Shown here: positions 1-8,523 of the stretch, one piece after another | Layout: the number at the start of each line of letters is the position of its first letter | Position numbering within the stretch: the stretch's first letter is position 1 | DNA from: Clostridiales bacterium | GTDB taxonomy: Bacteria > Bacillota > Clostridia > Oscillospirales > QAMX01 | DNA length: 32,168 nucleotides | Reading direction: 5' to 3' | Assembly (NCBI GenBank): GCA_003149835.1 | Contig: QAMX01000097.1 | Span: 1-32,168 of the forward strand | Translations under genes and position numbers: made by a program | Notes under the pieces: generated by a model | The model's database searches: none | What the model was told of the DNA's origin: nothing | Seen by the model: only the letters and a program-made list of their open reading frames with translations

Positions 1-1560
1 GCGATCTGCGCGCGCGTGCGCGGCATTGCCGAGGCGGGCGCCAAAATGATCATGATTGACGACGATTTCCGCCTCTCGACGCGCGGCGACTGCGGCTGTA
101 CCTGCGAGCGCCACCTCGCCGAATACCGGCGGCGGCTCGGCGAGAATCTCGCGCGGGAGGAGATTCTGACAAAAGCCTTCTCCGGCGGCGCCAACCGCTA
201 CCGCGACGTCTGGTACGATCTCATGGGCGACACGCTGCGCGGCTTCGCGCGGCAGATGCGCGAAGCCGTCGACAGCGTCGACCCGTCGGTGCGGCTCGGC
301 GCCTGCTCCTGCATGACCGTCTGGGACGCCGACGGCGTCGATTCCATTGAGCTCGCCCGTATCCTCGCGGGCAATACAAAGCCCTTCCTGCGCCTGATCG
401 GCGCGGCCTACTGGCCGGCCTCATGGGGGCCGCCGTGCCAGCATCTGCAATACGTCGCCGAGCTGGAACGCATGCAGCGCCGCTGGTGCGAGGGCGAGGG
501 GATTGAGATTTTCGGCGAGGGCGACGTCTATCCGCGGCCGCGCCACTTTGTCCCCGCGGCGTACCTTGAAGCGTTCGACACCATCCTCCGCGCCGACGGC
601 GGCTTTGACGGGATTTTGAAATACGGCGTCGACTACTGCTCGTCGCCGCGCTATGAGACCGGCTACGCCGACCGCGCCGAGCGCAGCGCGCCGCTCTATG
701 CCGCGATTGAAAAGCATTTTTCCGGCAAACGGAGCGCCGGCGCCGGCGTGGCGTGCGCGATGAAAAAAATCCGCGCCAAGGTCTTTTCCGACCCGGCAAA
801 AGAGATCGGCGGCAGCTATGACGACGGCTTTTTCCAGCCCGAGCAGCTTCTGCTGACCGACAATTCCATCCCCATGACCTACGGCGAAGCGCCGGTCACG
901 GCCGCGTTCGGCGAAAACGCGAAATACCTCGGCAATCTGCCCGGCGGCCTGCTCCTGGACGCGCCGGCGGCGCTGGCCTTGGAGCGGCTGGGCGTCGATA
1001 CGGGGCTCGCGGCCGCCGAGCCGTATTCGCCGGCGGCGGTCTCGGGCGAATATTATTTTGAAGAAGACGAGACGGTCTACCTCGCCGACGCAACGGGGCT
1101 GATGAAGCTGTCGCCGAAGCGCGGCGCGGCGGTTCTGTCGGAGTTCCGCGGCGAAACAGCCGCTCCCTCGGCGCTTCAATATGAAAACGCGCAGGGAACG
1201 CGCTTCTGTATCTTAGGCTTCGACGCCGAAAAGTCAAAGAGAAACGCGCGGTTTTCGCGCAATTACTGCCGCCAGAGCCAGCTTGTCCGCTGCCTTGAAT
1301 GGCTCGGCCGCGCCAGGCTGCCCGCGGTCTGCGCCAAAAACCCCGACCTCTACCTGCTCTGCAAGCGCGGCGGCGGCTCGATGGCCGTGGGGCTGTGGAA
1401 CCTCTTCCCCGACGCGGTGCTGTCGCCGGTGATTGCGCTCGACAAGGCGTACAGCCGCGCGGAGTTTATCAACTGCTCCGGCTCGCTCGACGGCGACCGC
1501 GTCCGCCTCGATGCGGATATCCCCGCCTACGGCTTCGCGGGGTTTGAGGTGTTTGAATAG
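1..1560 (+). CDS. Partial glycosidase-like protein (GH42/GHA-like), 5' end missing
   Basis: The reading frame is open to the left edge, so the true start lies outside the window; the GTG at 16 is only the first possible start inside it. About 519 residues are visible. The N-terminal part reads like a TIM-barrel glycosidase: an acidic strand end (MIMIDDDFRL) is followed by a Cys/His cluster (CGCTCERHL), and later come a GEGDVYPRPRH segment and an FDGILKYGVDY strand. The C-terminal 150 residues look like a beta-rich accessory domain, as in beta-galactosidase-like enzymes. I cannot place it in a numbered GH family. The nearby DUF4838 gene suggests a carbohydrate theme, which is inference. It ends at TAG 1558-1560, with the next gene 48 bp on. 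Confidence 0.6.
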   Translation, partial: AICARVRGIAEAGAKMIMIDDDFRLSTRGDCGCTCERHLAEYRRRLGENLAREEILTKAFSGGANRYRDVWYDLMGDTLRGFARQMREAVDSVDPSVRLGACSCMTVWDADGVDSIELARILAGNTKPFLRLIGAAYWPASWGPPCQHLQYVAELERMQRRWCEGEGIEIFGEGDVYPRPRHFVPAAYLEAFDTILRADGGFDGILKYGVDYCSSPRYETGYADRAERSAPLYAAIEKHFSGKRSAGAGVACAMKKIRAKVFSDPAKEIGGSYDDGFFQPEQLLLTDNSIPMTYGEAPVTAAFGENAKYLGNLPGGLLLDAPAALALERLGVDTGLAAAEPYSPAAVSGEYYFEEDETVYLADATGLMKLSPKRGAAVLSEFRGETAAPSALQYENAQGTRFCILGFDAEKSKRNARFSRNYCRQSQLVRCLEWLGRARLPAVCAKNPDLYLLCKRGGGSMAVGLWNLFPDAVLSPVIALDKAYSRAEFINCSGSLDGDRVRLDADIPAYGFAGFEVFE

Positions 1561-1608
1561 GGCGAACCTGCGCGGCGCTTTCGCGAACAGTCAGACGGGA
1601 GGGTGCGC

Positions 1609-2130
1609 ATGAAAAGAGGGGAACCCGTCAACTATCTCGTGGCGGGGCTTGCATTCATTCTGATTGCGCTGCTCGCCGGCGCGGCGTACGCGGCCTGTCT
1701 GCCGCGCGTTGGCGGGCAGGAACGAATCGCCGGGCTTTTTCCCTTCGCCGTGCCCGACGGCGCGGCGCTTGTCGTCAAAGAGGACTCGGTATCCTTCGGG
1801 GAGGGGCGCTGTCTCTATCTTTATGAGCTGTCCGCCGAGACGACGGCGCGGCTCGCGGCCGGCTTCGGCGGCTCCGGCTGGTCTTCGCTGCCGTTTCCGC
1901 CGGAACTGAAACAGGCGCTGAAAGAAACGTTCGGCGATCACGCCATCGGCGAGCAGCTCCAAAGCCGCGGTTTTTATACCTCGAATCAGGGATATTTTCT
2001 CTTTGCGGATTTGAAAGGAAAAAAAATCGATTTCCCGCCGCGTTGCTCCGCGCCGGGCTTTGCCGGCTACACCTTTTGTATTTTTGATGTCCGCAACCAA
2101 CAGCTGCTGCTTTTCGCCGATATGCGCTGA
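1609..2130 (+). CDS. Small membrane-anchored protein of unknown function
   Basis: 173 residues from ATG 1609, preceded by a GGGAGGG ribosome site at 1597-1603; a GTG at 1603 is in frame but would overlap that site. After a short basic start (MKRGEP) there is one hydrophobic segment, residues about 8-29 (YLVAGLAFILIALLAGAAYAA), which could be an uncleaved anchor or a signal peptide. The remaining 140 residues look soluble with no recognised motif. It follows the glycosidase-like gene by 48 bp and probably shares its transcript. I do not recognise the family. Confidence 0.6.
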   Translation: MKRGEPVNYLVAGLAFILIALLAGAAYAACLPRVGGQERIAGLFPFAVPDGAALVVKEDSVSFGEGRCLYLYELSAETTARLAAGFGGSGWSSLPFPPELKQALKETFGDHAIGEQLQSRGFYTSNQGYFLFADLKGKKIDFPPRCSAPGFAGYTFCIFDVRNQQLLLFADMR

Positions 2131-2185
2131 GATTGCGGCTCTGCTGCGCAGCAAATCGCCTCCGCGCCGCATCGCCCTGAAAAGC

Positions 2186-2219
2186 CGGCGGCCGGGACAG
2201 AGCTCTGTCCCGGCCGCCG
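2186..2219. terminator. Bidirectional hairpin between convergent genes
   Basis: Perfect 17-bp inverted repeat centred between 2202 and 2203. On the plus strand it is followed by TTGATTTTGCGTTTTA, and on the minus strand by GCTTTTC. It separates the plus-strand gene ending at 2130 from the minus-strand gene ending at 2233, so it can serve both. Confidence 0.75.
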
Positions 2220-2232
2220 TTGATTTTGCGTT

Positions 2233-2640
2233 TTATTCCTTTTCGCAGAAAAATTCCAGCAGCTCGCCGTCGAAGCCGCGGACAAAAGCGATGCGCGCGG
2301 GGATTTTCACATCGCCGTCGCCGAGCAGAACGTCTTTGGGCGCGATGTGTTCCTCCGCTCCGGCGGCGCGGGCCGCCGCAAAGGCCGCGTCGACGTCGGC
2401 GGCTTTGAAGGCGACGTGCCAGAAAAGCCCCTCGGGCTGGGTTTCCGCGCCGCCCGCGAACAGCTCGATACAGCCGCCGTCGCCGATGTCTAAAAGCGCG
2501 ACGTGTTTGTCGCCCTCGCCCCAAGAGGTGCGGAGCTTGAAGCCGAGCGTCTGCGTGTAAAACGCAAAGCTCCTGTCAAAATCGCGGACGCGCAGCGCGA
2601 GGTGGTGAAAGCCGCAGCCCTGAATGCGTTCGTTTGCCAT
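2233..2640 (-). CDS. VOC family protein (glyoxalase/bleomycin-resistance fold)
   Basis: 135 residues from ATG 2640, chosen because GGAGGA lies 8-9 nt upstream; longer in-frame extensions are leader sequence. It shows the paired beta-alpha-beta-beta-beta modules of a single-domain VOC protein. Candidate metal ligands are His in HHLALRV (module 1), Glu in IELF, His in FWHVAFK and Glu in ELLEFF, matching the usual H/E/H/E spacing of lactoylglutathione lyase-type enzymes. Such proteins bind a divalent metal and act on methylglyoxal adducts or related small molecules, but the substrate cannot be read from sequence. It is a single gene between a bidirectional terminator and its own promoter at 2808-2836. 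Confidence 0.85.
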   Translation of the reverse strand: MANERIQGCGFHHLALRVRDFDRSFAFYTQTLGFKLRTSWGEGDKHVALLDIGDGGCIELFAGGAETQPEGLFWHVAFKAADVDAAFAAARAAGAEEHIAPKDVLLGDGDVKIPARIAFVRGFDGELLEFFCEKE

Positions 2641-2807
2641 CTGTCTATTCCTCCGTTTTTTATAAAATCCGGCCAATGCCGGTATGAACGCGAACCGGAA
2701 GCCGCTCCGCGGACGCTTTTCTCCCGGAAAAGGAGAAAAGCGCGGGCCCCTCTGCCGGTCAAACGCTCCCACCGCGGCAGGTGATTTTCCCCCGCGGTTT
2801 TAAAATT

Positions 2808-2836
2808 ATTATACCATACGCGCCGCCGTTTTTCAC
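2808..2836 (-). promoter_or_regulatory. Sigma-A-type promoter for the VOC gene
   Basis: On the minus strand, GTGAAA (2836-2831, 4/6) is followed after 17 bp by a perfect TATAAT (2813-2808). Transcription would start near 2800, giving a leader of about 160 nt. That leader contains a hairpin with an 11-bp stem, 2714-2724 with 2732-2742. Confidence 0.55.
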
Positions 2837-2844
2837 CCCCGCTA

Positions 2845-2873
2845 TTGACCTTTTTTCCCGCTCGCTGTATAAT
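2845..2873 (+). promoter_or_regulatory. Near-consensus sigma-A promoter for the DUF4838 gene
   Basis: TTGACC (2845-2850) is followed after exactly 17 bp by TATAAT (2868-2873). Transcription would start near 2880. An 8-bp hairpin (2883-2890 with 2897-2904, loop TTATGC) then lies at the very 5' end of the mRNA, just before the ribosome site at 2906-2914. The promoter is back to back with the divergent minus-strand promoter. Confidence 0.75.
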
Positions 2874-2924
2874 GAACCCAGCTGCCGGCTTTATGCAGCC
2901 GGCATGGGAGGGAGTTTGATTTTT

Positions 2925-4748
2925 ATGAAGCTGACCATCTGCGGCGCCGACATCTCGGCGTTTGTCATTGTTCTGCCGCAAATGCCCGCGCCGGCCGAGC
3001 GAACGGCGGCGGCGTATCTTCAGCGGATTTTCCGCGCCGCCTGCGGGGCGGAGCTGCCGGTGACGAGCCGGCCGTCCGCCCACAGCATCCATATCGGCGA
3101 CGGGTCTGTGGAGGATATCCGGCTCGACGGCTTCCGTATCAGCGCCGCCGGGGGTGATCTTTTTCTGCGCGGCCGGATTCCCCGCGGCACGCTCTATGCG
3201 GCCTATGATTTTACGGAGACGTTTCTGGGCGTCCGCAGCTTTGCGGCGGACACCGAGGTCATCCCCACAGAGGGGATAGCGGATGTGCCCTCCGGCTATG
3301 AAAAACTGGATAACCCGGTCTTTGAGCAGCGCCTTGCCGACTGGATCTCTTACAGCGGCTGCGCGGATCACGCCTCCCGCTCCCGCATCACCGGCTATGC
3401 GGCCGCCGGCGAGGAATACGGCGGCGCGAGCCGCTTAAACGCCGGTTGCCACACCTTTACGAGCCTCTGCCCGCCGGAAAAATATTTTGCCGATCACCCG
3501 GAGTACTATTCTCTCTGGGAGGGGCGGCGCATCCCCGCCGGACAGGACGAGCCGAACCCGCCGGGCGGCCAGCTCTGCCTGACAAACCCCGACGTTCTGA
3601 AAATCGTCACGGAGAACGTGCTGGCTCAGCTGCGGAAAAAACCGGATATCCGCGTCGTCGACGTCTCCCAGAACGACAACAACCGCTACTGCCGCTGCGA
3701 AAGGTGCGCGGCAGTCGACGAAGAGGAGGGCAGCCCGAGCGGGCTGCTGCTGCGCTTTGTCAACGCCGTCGCCGAGGCCGTCGAAAAGGAATTTCCCGAC
3801 GTTCTGGTTCAGACCTTTGCTTACAGCTATACGCGCCGGCCGCCCAAAATCACCAAGCCGCGCAGAAACGTGCTCATCCGCTACTGCACGATCGAGGCCT
3901 GCTTCCGCCACCCGCTCAACGACCCCGGCTGCGCCAAAAACGGCAGCGTTTTCGGCGCAGAACTCGCCGGCTGGGGGAAAATCAGCAGACAGATGAGCAT
4001 CTGGGACTATACGACCAACTATAACTGCTATATGACGCCGTTTCCCAACCTGGATACGCTGCCCGCCAACGCCCGGTTTTTTGCCGACAGCCACGCCATC
4101 GGCCTTTTTGAAGAGGACACGCCGGGGACCTACGCCGGCGAATTCGGCGATCTGCGGGCCTATCTGGTCGGAAAGCTGCTCTGGAATCCCCGCATGAGCG
4201 CCGGGGAATATGAGCGGCATATGGCCGAGTTTCTGGCGGCGTTTTACGGCCCCGGCTGGCAGGCGCTGCGGAAATACATTCAGATCGAGCTGGAAACGAC
4301 GAAAGACATCGACATCGGCTGCTTCGACCCGACCGCCGACAGCTTCTGCGCGCTCTGCACGCCGGAAAACTGCGAGGACTATGTGCCGCAGCCCTATCAG
4401 CCGGCCTGCGAAACCACCTTTCTTGCCGGCCTGCTTGCCCGGCTCGACGAGGCGAAGGCGCTCTGGGACGAGGCCTTCCGCGCCGCAGAGACCGACCGGC
4501 AGCGGATGCACCTCGAGCGCAGTCGCCTGTCGCTGACCTATGCCGAGCTCTTCTCCATGCCCCATATCCGGGAGAAAATGAGCGCGGCGGAGCAGGCATC
4601 CTATGAAGCGGCCGTCGAAAAATACCGCAGAGACGCGGCCCGCTTCGGCTGCGACACCAACCTTTTCACCGCCCGCAAAGCTTCCAGAGCGCGCGGCGGA
4701 GCTCCCCGGCCAGCCGACAGCCGGGAGACCGTCCAAGCGGAGCAATAA
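2925..4748 (+). CDS. DUF4838 domain protein (glycosidase-like)
   Basis: 607 residues from ATG 2925, chosen because GGGAGGGAG lies at 2906-2914; the frame is open further upstream, but the promoter at 2845-2873 excludes the longest start. The N-terminal 120 residues resemble the GH20b/GH67N-type domain that often precedes a TIM barrel (AERTAAAYLQRIF, SIHIGDG). The centre carries the DUF4838 hallmark VDVSQNDNNRYCRCERC, with a CxCxxC cluster near residues 255-260, followed by a VQTFAYSYTRRPP strand. The C-terminal part is helical. No signal peptide is seen, so it should be cytoplasmic. Family members are assumed to act on carbohydrates, with no settled activity. It is a single gene with its own promoter and a strong terminator. 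Confidence 0.8.
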   Translation: MKLTICGADISAFVIVLPQMPAPAERTAAAYLQRIFRAACGAELPVTSRPSAHSIHIGDGSVEDIRLDGFRISAAGGDLFLRGRIPRGTLYAAYDFTETFLGVRSFAADTEVIPTEGIADVPSGYEKLDNPVFEQRLADWISYSGCADHASRSRITGYAAAGEEYGGASRLNAGCHTFTSLCPPEKYFADHPEYYSLWEGRRIPAGQDEPNPPGGQLCLTNPDVLKIVTENVLAQLRKKPDIRVVDVSQNDNNRYCRCERCAAVDEEEGSPSGLLLRFVNAVAEAVEKEFPDVLVQTFAYSYTRRPPKITKPRRNVLIRYCTIEACFRHPLNDPGCAKNGSVFGAELAGWGKISRQMSIWDYTTNYNCYMTPFPNLDTLPANARFFADSHAIGLFEEDTPGTYAGEFGDLRAYLVGKLLWNPRMSAGEYERHMAEFLAAFYGPGWQALRKYIQIELETTKDIDIGCFDPTADSFCALCTPENCEDYVPQPYQPACETTFLAGLLARLDEAKALWDEAFRAAETDRQRMHLERSRLSLTYAELFSMPHIREKMSAAEQASYEAAVEKYRRDAARFGCDTNLFTARKASRARGGAPRPADSRETVQAEQ

Positions 4749-4852
4749 AGCAAAAAAAGCATTTTTCATGCCCTCTGCTGGTGCGCCCTTTCGGATATGA
4801 TGCTACGGATGCTGCCGGCACCGCCGGCTGACTTTTTGAAAACACACAGCAA

Positions 4853-4894
4853 AAAGCTCCCCTGCGGTTTTATAAAAAACCGCAGGGGAGCTTT
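4853..4894. terminator. Strong bidirectional terminator
   Basis: A 19-bp perfect stem (4853-4871 with 4876-4894) with a 4-nt loop ATAA. The stem ends in A/T runs on both sides, so both strands read GC-rich stem then T tract. It lies between the convergent DUF4838 gene and the antiporter gene. Confidence 0.85.
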
Positions 4895-4911
4895 CAAAAC
4901 GGAGAACCGCC

Positions 4912-6192
4912 CTATTCGTCGTCCTCGCCGTCCGCCGCGGCTCTCGCGTCGGTCGCGCCGGGGACGATCTCTCCGGCGCGGGTGAGGGCGATCTTGGTCA
5001 GCAGCGGGCCGACCAGCTCGTAGACGAGCACGGCGAAGAGCGAGACGTTGCGGATTAAAGCGCCCTCCGCGCCCAGCGTCTGCGCCGCGGTCAGCGACAT
5101 GCCGAGCGCGACGCCCGCCTGCGGCAGCAGCGTGACGCCCAGATATTTGACGATGTTGGGCTCGCACTTCATCGCCAGCGCTCCGCCGTAAGCGCCGAGA
5201 TACTTGCCGGCCGAGCGCGCCAGAATATAGGCCGCGCCGACACCGACGATGGCGAGGTCGGCAAAGACGCTGAGCTCCAGCTCCGCGCCGCTGAGGACGA
5301 AGAACAGAACAAACAGCGGCGCCGTCCACTTGTCGGTTCTCTCCATCAGCTCCGCGGAAAAGTCGCAGATGTTGCAGAAAACCGCGCCGAGCATCATGCA
5401 GACCAGCAGCGAGGAAAACCCGACATGGACGCCGCCGACCTCAAATTCGAGCATGGAAACGGCGACGGTCAGAATCACAAAGGTGACGGACAGGCAGAGC
5501 CGCTTGCTGTTGGAATGAAACCACCGCTCAAAAAACGTGAACAGCAGACCCATGACAAAGCCCAGCCCGATCGAAAGCACGACCTCGATCAGCGGCTCGG
5601 CGAGGATCGAAACGAGGCTGAATTCCCCCTGCGTCATCGCCTTGGCGACGCCGAACGAGACGGCGAAGACGACGAGGCCGATCGCGTCGTCGAGCGCGAC
5701 GATGGGGAGAAGAATCTCGGTGAGCTTGCCGCGCGCCTTGTACTGCCGGACGACCATCAGCGTCGCGGCGGGCGCGGTCGCCGTGGCGATGGCGCCGAGC
5801 GTAATCGCGGCGGGGATCGGCAGCTTGTCGCCGACGAGGAAATGCACGCCGATCAGCACCGCGTCGACCACAGCCGTCGCAGCGAGCGCCTGGGTAAAGG
5901 CGATCACCGTCGCCTGCCGGCCCGTGTGTTTGAGCTGGGAGAGCCGGAATTCATTGCCGATCGCAAAGGCGATGAAGCCAAGCGCGACCTGCGAGAGCGC
6001 GTCGAGCGAGGTCACGGCCTCATGGCTGACGAAGCCGAGGCCCGGAATGCCGAGCCGGCCTAAACAATAGGGACCGATCAAAACCCCGGCGATCAGATAT
6101 CCCGTTACCGCCGGGAGCCTCAGCACCTTGACGACGCGCGAAAACAAAAGCCCCGCCATCAGCGCGACGGCGATACTCAAAAGCGATTCCAT
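4912..6192 (-). CDS. Cation:proton antiporter, CPA2 family
   Basis: 426 residues and almost entirely membrane-spanning, with about 12-13 hydrophobic segments. The start MESLLSIAVALMAGLLFSRV and the RLPAVTGYLIAGVLIGP segment are typical of CPA2 (KefB/NapA-like) carriers. The segment VALDDAIGLVVF holds the Asp-Asp pair that in NapA-type exchangers binds the cation and proton; KefC-type members have Gln-Asp there. ATATAPAATLMVV is the unwound-helix region. There is no C-terminal RCK/TrkA domain, only a short acidic tail (DGEDDE). It should exchange Na+ or K+ for H+ in the inner membrane; the ion is not determinable. A promoter lies at 6238-6266, and the ribosome site is weak (AAAGAAG). Confidence 0.88.
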   Translation of the reverse strand: MESLLSIAVALMAGLLFSRVVKVLRLPAVTGYLIAGVLIGPYCLGRLGIPGLGFVSHEAVTSLDALSQVALGFIAFAIGNEFRLSQLKHTGRQATVIAFTQALAATAVVDAVLIGVHFLVGDKLPIPAAITLGAIATATAPAATLMVVRQYKARGKLTEILLPIVALDDAIGLVVFAVSFGVAKAMTQGEFSLVSILAEPLIEVVLSIGLGFVMGLLFTFFERWFHSNSKRLCLSVTFVILTVAVSMLEFEVGGVHVGFSSLLVCMMLGAVFCNICDFSAELMERTDKWTAPLFVLFFVLSGAELELSVFADLAIVGVGAAYILARSAGKYLGAYGGALAMKCEPNIVKYLGVTLLPQAGVALGMSLTAAQTLGAEGALIRNVSLFAVLVYELVGPLLTKIALTRAGEIVPGATDARAAADGEDDE

Positions 6193-6237
6193 CGTTTCAT
6201 CTTCTTTCTTTGACTCTAAAAAACGCCCTAAGTAAAA

Positions 6238-6266
6238 ATCATATCACTCGCCCCGGCGTTTGTAAA
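6238..6266 (-). promoter_or_regulatory. Promoter for the antiporter gene
   Basis: On the minus strand, TTTACA (6266-6261, 5/6) is followed after 17 bp by TATGAT (6243-6238, 5/6). The leader would be about 40 nt. Confidence 0.6.
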
Positions 6267-6428
6267 GGAGCGAAAATACAAAATATACGCCTCCAAGAGC
6301 CTCTTTTTTTGTACATGCGATATCAAAGACCCTCATAGCGCTCATTTTTTGCCGAATTCTCCGGCGATCGGTTTCAAAACAGCGTTTTTTCTTCCTGTAC
6401 AGCCGGCGGGCCGGCCGCCGAAAGACCT

Positions 6429-6457
6429 TAGACGCGGCCGCTGATCTGTGCTATAAT
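6429..6457 (+). promoter_or_regulatory. Extended -10 promoter for the amidohydrolase gene
   Basis: TAGACG (6429-6434, 4/6), a 17-bp spacer, then TGC-TATAAT with a perfect -10 at 6452-6457. The same extended -10 sequence (CTGTGCTATAATA) occurs upstream of the alpha-galactosidase at 18620-18632. Confidence 0.6.
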
Positions 6458-6719
6458 AAATAAAACGTGATGCGGCGGTTCGCAAAACCGCCGGACCGAT
6501 TTTCCCCATTCAGCGTTCGCGCGCTTCAAGGTCTCTGCTTTCCTGCCTGTCAGCGCCGGAGACATCCTGCGCCGCGCGGGGCGGCCTCCTGAACCGGCGG
6601 GCGCGGCCAAACGGGGAAAATCGCCCCCAAAAAAGCCCGCGAGCCTCCCGCCGCCGCCAGCCGTATGCCGTTGCGGGAGCTTTCCGCGCTGATAAACGAC
6701 CTCAAAGGAGAAAAAGCCC
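6458..6719 (+). other. Long 5' leader of the amidohydrolase gene
   Basis: About 260 nt separate the promoter from the ATG. An 8-bp hairpin (6473-6480 with 6486-6493) lies at the start, and the rest is GC-rich. I looked for T-box and common riboswitch cores and found none. A good ribosome site, AAAGGAG, precedes the ATG. The 267 bases to the left, up to the antiporter promoter, show nothing else I can name. Confidence 0.4.
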
Positions 6720-7535
6720 ATGATCATCGATTTCCATACCCACTGTTTTCCCGATGCGCTCGCGGAAAAGGCGCTCGGCAAGCTGAGCGCCATCGGCAAC
6801 CTGCCGACGCACTCCGACGGCACCGCCGCGGGCACGCTCGCCAAAATGGACGCCTGCGGCATCGACCGCGCCGTTGTGCTCAACATCGCGACCAACGACC
6901 GTCAGACCGCCAACGTCAACCGCTTTGCCATCGAGACCAACCAAAATCCCCGCCTCTATTCCCTCGGCTCGGTCAACCCGACGAGCAGCGAGGCCAGCCT
7001 CGACGCGGAGCTGACGCGCCTCGCCGAAGCCGGCGTCGCGGGGATTAAGATTCACCCCGATTATATGGGCGTCGCCATCGACGACGCGCGCTTCGCGCCG
7101 ATCTTCGCGCGCTGTTCCGAGCTCGGCCTCTTCGTCGTCACCCACGCCGGCTGGGACTTTATCTCGCCGGACAAAATTCACGCTTCGCCGGAGCGAATCG
7201 ATCGCGTCCTCCGCGCCTTTCCGCGCTTAAAGCTCGTCGCCGCCCATTTCGGCGGCAACCGCCAGTGGGACGAGGTCGAGCGCCTGTTGATCGGCCGGCC
7301 CGTCTGGCTCGACACCTCGCTGACCTCGCTGTTCGGCCTCGATCCGGCGCAGTTCACGCGCATGCTCCGCCGCCACGACAGCAGCCGCATCCTCTTCGGC
7401 AGCGATCTGCCGTGGTGCGATCCGTCCGAGGCGCTCCGCTATCTCGAATCGCTGCGCCTGCCGTCGGCGCTTTTGGAAAAAATCCTCTGCCAAAACGCGC
7501 TCGATCTGCTCGGCAAAGCGGCGGAAAAAAATTAA
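6720..7535 (+). CDS. Amidohydrolase family protein (amidohydrolase_2 type)
   Basis: 271 residues from ATG 6720 with a good ribosome site. It has the metal-site signatures of the TIM-barrel amidohydrolase superfamily in order: HTH at residues 6-8 on strand 1, KIHP (His112), THAG (His142), AAHFGG (His176) and FGSDLPW (Asp229 on strand 8). The layout fits the amidohydrolase_2/decarboxylase-like branch (PF04909). Members hydrolyse or decarboxylate small ring compounds or esters with one catalytic metal; the substrate is unknown. There is no signal peptide, so it should be cytoplasmic. It is a single gene behind its own promoter. A T-rich stretch follows the stop at 7537-7580, without a clear hairpin. 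Confidence 0.85.
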   Translation: MIIDFHTHCFPDALAEKALGKLSAIGNLPTHSDGTAAGTLAKMDACGIDRAVVLNIATNDRQTANVNRFAIETNQNPRLYSLGSVNPTSSEASLDAELTRLAEAGVAGIKIHPDYMGVAIDDARFAPIFARCSELGLFVVTHAGWDFISPDKIHASPERIDRVLRAFPRLKLVAAHFGGNRQWDEVERLLIGRPVWLDTSLTSLFGLDPAQFTRMLRRHDSSRILFGSDLPWCDPSEALRYLESLRLPSALLEKILCQNALDLLGKAAEKN

Positions 7536-7588
7536 CCGTTTTTTCTTTTCTTTTATTTTTTACTTGTTTTTTTTTGTTTTCTACATGT

Positions 7589-7756
7589 TATGATAAGCGT
7601 GAAGAAAACGGAACCAAGGCGCCGTATCCGGCAATCATCCGTTCGGAAAGGCAGGTGACCATTTTTTGTCGGAGGCCATCCACCCTGCGAAAGGGGCGGC
7701 GCAAACCTCTTTGACAACCACACAATGAACCGCCCCTTTCAGAATCCTGAAAGGAG
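7589..7756 (+). promoter_or_regulatory. Candidate switch-like leader of the protease operon
   Basis: A -10-like TATGAT lies at 7589-7594; the TTGTTT at 7564-7569 is 19 bp upstream, so the promoter is weakly supported. Two inverted repeats overlap downstream. Stem A pairs 7689-7699 with 7730-7740 (11 bp). Stem B pairs 7735-7742 with 7747-7754 (8 bp, loop AATC) and covers the AAAGGAG ribosome site at 7750-7756. They share bases 7735-7740 and so cannot form together. That is the layout of a translational on/off switch: stem A frees the ribosome site and stem B hides it. No ligand-binding core was recognised. Confidence 0.45.
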
Positions 7757-7765
7757 AACCGACGT

Positions 7766-8506
7766 ATGAAAAAGCTTCCCGCCGCGCTTGCTCTCTGCGC
7801 GCTGCTTTGCTTTGCCAGCGTAGCGCCCTCCGCCGTAAACGACGAGGAGAACGCGGCCAGAGAATCAACGGCTCACAGCCTTTCGGTCAGGCTTTTCTAC
7901 GACGACACCTATTATATCGGGATGCCGTCTCCCTTGTCCACGGTGACCACCGAATTTGGCTGGGCGGCGCAGGCGTTTGAACGGAAATGGGACATTCTCC
8001 TGAATCCGACGGCGCCGGCAAAAGTCTCCATTCCGGTCGTCAACCTCTGTGCCCGCCCCGTGTCGATGTACTGCGACGACGCCGTCTGCGGCAGCCCGTG
8101 CAGCAACAGCTCCGACGGCACGGTGCATCACAAGAACGGCTTCCGCATTATCGCCAAAACCCAGACGGATTTCTCGCTTTCCGGCAGCGACCTCATGGTG
8201 ACGCTGCTCGGCGTTCCGCTCTGCTACGTCCGAAGCGACGGCACGCACGGCGCGCATTTGGGGTGCGCCAACCGAGTCGGCGGCACACACGCAATCACGT
8301 CAAACCTGCGCTCTCATGGCAATATCCTGCGCATCCGCATCATGCAGCACGAGATGTCGCACTTTTTCGGCTGCCGCGACGCCGTGTGTCATCCGGATGA
8401 CAGGTGCATCATGAAAGGCAGCTTTGACGCAGAAACGAACTTACAGGAGTATAATCTCTGGTGCCGCAACTGCCGGACAGATTTCAATCCATCCGCCCAC
8501 GACTGA
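7766..8506 (+). CDS. Secreted metzincin-like zinc metalloprotease
   Basis: 246 residues from ATG 7766 with AAAGGAG at 7750-7756. Residues 1-23 form a clear signal peptide (basic MKK, hydrophobic core, likely cut after PSA). The zinc site reads HEMSHFFGCRD, i.e. HExxHxxGxxD, with His195, Glu196, His199 and Asp205. It is followed by Met216 in RCIM as a possible Met-turn, the layout of metzincins with Asp as third ligand (snapalysin-like). The mature part is Cys-rich, with a C-terminal WCRNC, suggesting disulfides or metal binding. It should be exported and act on an extracellular protein; the target is unknown. It precedes a lipoprotein gene by 17 bp and likely shares its transcript. Confidence 0.78.
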   Translation: MKKLPAALALCALLCFASVAPSAVNDEENAARESTAHSLSVRLFYDDTYYIGMPSPLSTVTTEFGWAAQAFERKWDILLNPTAPAKVSIPVVNLCARPVSMYCDDAVCGSPCSNSSDGTVHHKNGFRIIAKTQTDFSLSGSDLMVTLLGVPLCYVRSDGTHGAHLGCANRVGGTHAITSNLRSHGNILRIRIMQHEMSHFFGCRDAVCHPDDRCIMKGSFDAETNLQEYNLWCRNCRTDFNPSAHD

Positions 8507-8523
8507 AAAGGAGGCTGACGAAC

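Noticed and set aside
3435..4769. 444-residue minus-strand open frame opposite the DUF4838 gene
   Set aside because: Same reason: antisense shadow of a gene that has a consensus promoter, ribosome site and recognised domain.
6458..6719. T-box or metabolite riboswitch in the amidohydrolase leader
   Set aside because: No T-box AGGGTGGNACCGCG-like core or other known riboswitch core was seen, only a short hairpin near the 5' end.
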